Shown here one piece after another: positions 42,847 to 44,637 of a stretch of 44,637 nucleotides of DNA. A model generated the notes under the pieces. That model was not told the origin of the DNA. It saw nothing but the letters and a program-made list of their open reading frames with translations, and made no database searches. The DNA comes from Bacteroidia bacterium. Lineage in GTDB: Bacteria; Bacteroidota; Bacteroidia; Flavobacteriales_D; Crocinitomicaceae. The DNA lies in NCBI GenBank assembly GCA_030427935.1, contig JAUICI010000012.1:1-44637 (forward strand), read 5' to 3'. Each line of letters opens with the position of its first letter. Within the stretch, counting starts at the first letter, position 1. A program made the translations under genes and the position numbers.

Positions 42847-44637
42847 TTATCTAAGTACTGAGACGTGACCGAAGTAGGTCTTTCGATCATCTACATCTTC
42901 AATCTTCAATTTAATTTTCCAAACATAAACACCGTCCTGGACAAGGTTACCTTGGAAAGTTCCATCCCATCCAACTTCTTTATTGTGTGATTCAAAGATA
43001 AGCTCTCCCCATCTGTCAAAAATCAACATTTCGAAGTCATAAACATCAATTCCAGTGATGATGGCCTTGAATGTTTGATTGAAAGGATCTCCATCTGGCG
43101 TAAATGCATTTGGAACATAAAGCAAGAAGTCTTCTTTAATCTTAACTTCTGCACAGAAATTATCCACACAAGTCACCGTTGGATGATTGGCAAAAGCGGT
43201 CAAGCAAGTATAATAAGATCTTGCCGAATCCCCTGGGAAGACAAAAGTTGGGTTTTCATCTGTAGAAGAACCATATCCTCCAAAGTTCCATGCATAGGTA
43301 TCAGCTCCAACAGAAAGGTTTGTAAAGTTAACCGTTGGATTCATGATTGTAGCATCTGTAGGAGCCCAAGTAAAGTTTGCCTCAGGCAGATCATATACTT
43401 CTATTAAATCTGTAAACACAGAATCAAGCACACACCCATCTACCGTTTCAAACGAGAGACTCACACTGTAAATCCCTGCCTCTGTATAGGTATGAGTTAC
43501 GTTACCACAACTAGTAGAAGTATTTCCATCACCAAAGTCCCAGAAACAATTCGACGCTGCAAATGCTGCCATTGTATTTTCCAAGTTTACAGTATGTTCA
43601 ACACAACCATCAGTAGCGCCGATAACATCAAACGAAGGGTAGTCATACCAATATACATTAACTGTAATTGATGTATCCGTACCACAATTATCCTTAGCGT
43701 TAAGTGTCAATGGTGTAACAGACTGTGTTGGTGTAAAAGTTACCGTATTTACAGTATCTGTGAAATTATCCACACTCCAAGTAAAGTAATACGGTTGATC
43801 TCCAAATTGAGCTGTTGCACTATAGGTAATGTCCTCACCTGGACAGATTGTATCATCAACAATCGGATCTACAAGCATCGGAGGAATAACAAATACATTC
43901 TTTGTATCAGAAGCGGTACATCCATTCGCGTCAGTAACTGTTACATCATAACTCTCATCCTGAGTCTGATTGATTGTTATTGTTGGTTGTGTACCAGTTC
44001 CTGATCCACCCCATTGGTACGAATAAGCTTGAGTACCTCCAGTAATACCTGGAGATAAAATGATGGGAATATTCGTACAGATAGTGATATCTAATCCTAA
44101 ACTAACTATTAAACTATCTGGCTGGTAAATCGTCACATTTGTATACGCTTCACAACCTTGCGCATCAGTTACTGTAATATTATATAATCCTACTGGCAAC
44201 ATGTCTGGATCAGTCCCAGTTGCAGGGTCACCATCAAAGAATCCTGTCGCATTCGTGATTTGGTTCGCGCCATTATCAATTGTAAATGATACTCCAAGAG
44301 GGGCGTCAATTGTAATCACACCATCTCCAAAACCGAAACAACTTACAGAATCAGCAACAGCTGAATTGATCACTAATAATGGTGGTTCATTTACTGTGAC
44401 TGCAAGATCTTGGATTTGACAACCATTATCATCTGTAACGATTACACCATAGTTACCTGCACAAAGAGCAGTCGCTAACACATCATTTGCACCTGCAACA
44501 TTTCCTGACCAGTTATAGGAATATGGTGCCGTACCACCAGTAACTGGTGCGTTAATTGTTCCATCACAAACCCCAAAACAAGAAGCATCAACAACAGTTA
44601 TTGTCGGATCCCAATCTAGTGGTAATGGTTCAAAAAT
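42847..44637 (-). CDS. Large T9SS type B surface protein with SprB and PKD repeats (partial, N-terminus off the right edge)
   Basis: The open frame runs through the right edge, giving 596 visible C-terminal residues. Order: a SprB-type repeat (CFGVCDGTINAPVTGGTAPY with NYGVIVTDDNGC), a second (CFGFGDGVITIDAPLG, GLYNITVTDAQGC), Ig-like stretches, a PKD domain (CFWDFGDGNTSTSCGNVTHTY), another PKD-like unit (YAWNFGGYGSSTDENP), and finally the gliding-motility-associated C-terminal (CHU_C) domain: YVPNAFTPDGDPFNQTF, FDRWGELIFES, GWDGTFQG, DGVYVWKIK. The tail is a type B sorting signal for the type IX system. Likely a very large adhesin-like surface protein. A terminator follows the stop. Confidence 0.9.
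   Translation of the reverse strand: MFEPLPLDWDPTITVVDASCFGVCDGTINAPVTGGTAPYSYNWSGNVAGANDVLATALCAGNYGVIVTDDNGCQIQDLAVTVNEPPLLVINSAVADSVSCFGFGDGVITIDAPLGVSFTIDNGANQITNATGFFDGDPATGTDPDMLPVGLYNITVTDAQGCEAYTNVTIYQPDSLIVSLGLDITICTNIPIILSPGITGGTQAYSYQWGGSGTGTQPTITINQTQDESYDVTVTDANGCTASDTKNVFVIPPMLVDPIVDDTICPGEDITYSATAQFGDQPYYFTWSVDNFTDTVNTVTFTPTQSVTPLTLNAKDNCGTDTSITVNVYWYDYPSFDVIGATDGCVEHTVNLENTMAAFAASNCFWDFGDGNTSTSCGNVTHTYTEAGIYSVSLSFETVDGCVLDSVFTDLIEVYDLPEANFTWAPTDATIMNPTVNFTNLSVGADTYAWNFGGYGSSTDENPTFVFPGDSARSYYTCLTAFANHPTVTCVDNFCAEVKIKEDFLLYVPNAFTPDGDPFNQTFKAIITGIDVYDFEMLIFDRWGELIFESHNKEVGWDGTFQGNLVQDGVYVWKIKLKIEDVDDRKTYFGHVSVLR

Noticed and set aside
43075-43407. 110-codon open frame on the plus strand
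   Set aside because: Antisense to the PKD and sorting domains of the T9SS type B protein; composition is atypical for the genome.
1-44637. tRNA, rRNA, CRISPR, prophage, IS or toxin-antitoxin genes
   Set aside because: I looked for transposase, integrase, Cas-type proteins, regular repeat-spacer patterns and tRNA-like clover arms and found none; a covariance-model scan could still find small RNAs I cannot see.

Overview
The window is a gene-dense, AT-rich stretch of a Bacteroidota chromosome. It is most likely from the order Flavobacteriales, possibly near the Crocinitomicaceae/Cryomorphaceae; that family placement is a guess. The evidence is the type IX secretion (T9SS) and gliding genes (gldE, gldD, two PorG-type barrels), T9SS cargo with both type A and type B sorting tails, TAnnTTTG-type promoter boxes, very little Shine-Dalgarno sequence, and many TTG/GTG starts. 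I see no rRNA, tRNA, CRISPR array, insertion sequence, phage or plasmid gene. No gene-free stretch exceeds 300 bases.

Layout. 1-1912 (minus): end of a set ftsE, family 2 glycosyltransferase, response regulator (cut by the left edge). 2052-6864 (plus): a very large periplasmic TPR protein overlapping a plug-less outer-membrane barrel. 6882-10013 (minus): a T9SS beta-propeller-like protein, an LprI-like protein and an orphan cytoplasmic substrate-binding fold. 10014-10272 holds a probable dispersed repeat. 10273-12722: tyrS and an NAD-dependent epimerase. 12714-15117 (minus): DPM1-like glycosyltransferase, dihydroorotase and a DUF4296 lipoprotein, with ATGA overlaps. 15223-18264 (minus): HU, TPR membrane protein, a 30-residue bS22/mS38-like protein, RNase E/G and RecX. 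18497-23236 (plus): ssb, gldE, gldD and a T9SS-exported zinc carboxypeptidase. 23233-24716 (minus): pdxJ and an alpha/beta hydrolase. 24776-28156 (plus): CBS protein, NAD kinase and two tandem PorG-family barrels. 28153-33325 (minus): terminal oxidase operon (ctaB, two subunit III genes, subunit IV, a thioredoxin-fold relative, SCO, DUF420). 33428-41207 (minus): a seven-gene polysaccharide operon (deoC, cysQ, gmd, fcl, RemB/Wzi barrel, wecA-type, second RemB/Wzi barrel). 41259-42759 (minus): tonB, vanZ, gcvH. 42847 to the right edge (minus): C-terminal part of a large SprB-repeat/PKD T9SS type B protein.

How it fits together. Most of the window is core housekeeping plus envelope biology of a T9SS-bearing bacterium: secretion and gliding parts (gldE, gldD, PorG pair), secreted cargo (three proteins), GDP-fucose supply and a lipid-linked sugar transferase with surface barrels, and respiratory oxidase assembly. 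The features I find most worth following are the small ribosomal-type ORF, the PorG duplication, the seven-gene operon whose first start codon sits three bases after a strong terminator, and the intergenic repeat at 10127-10262. I found no wholly new defence or mobile system. Gene calls rest on sequence reading alone; no database search was possible.
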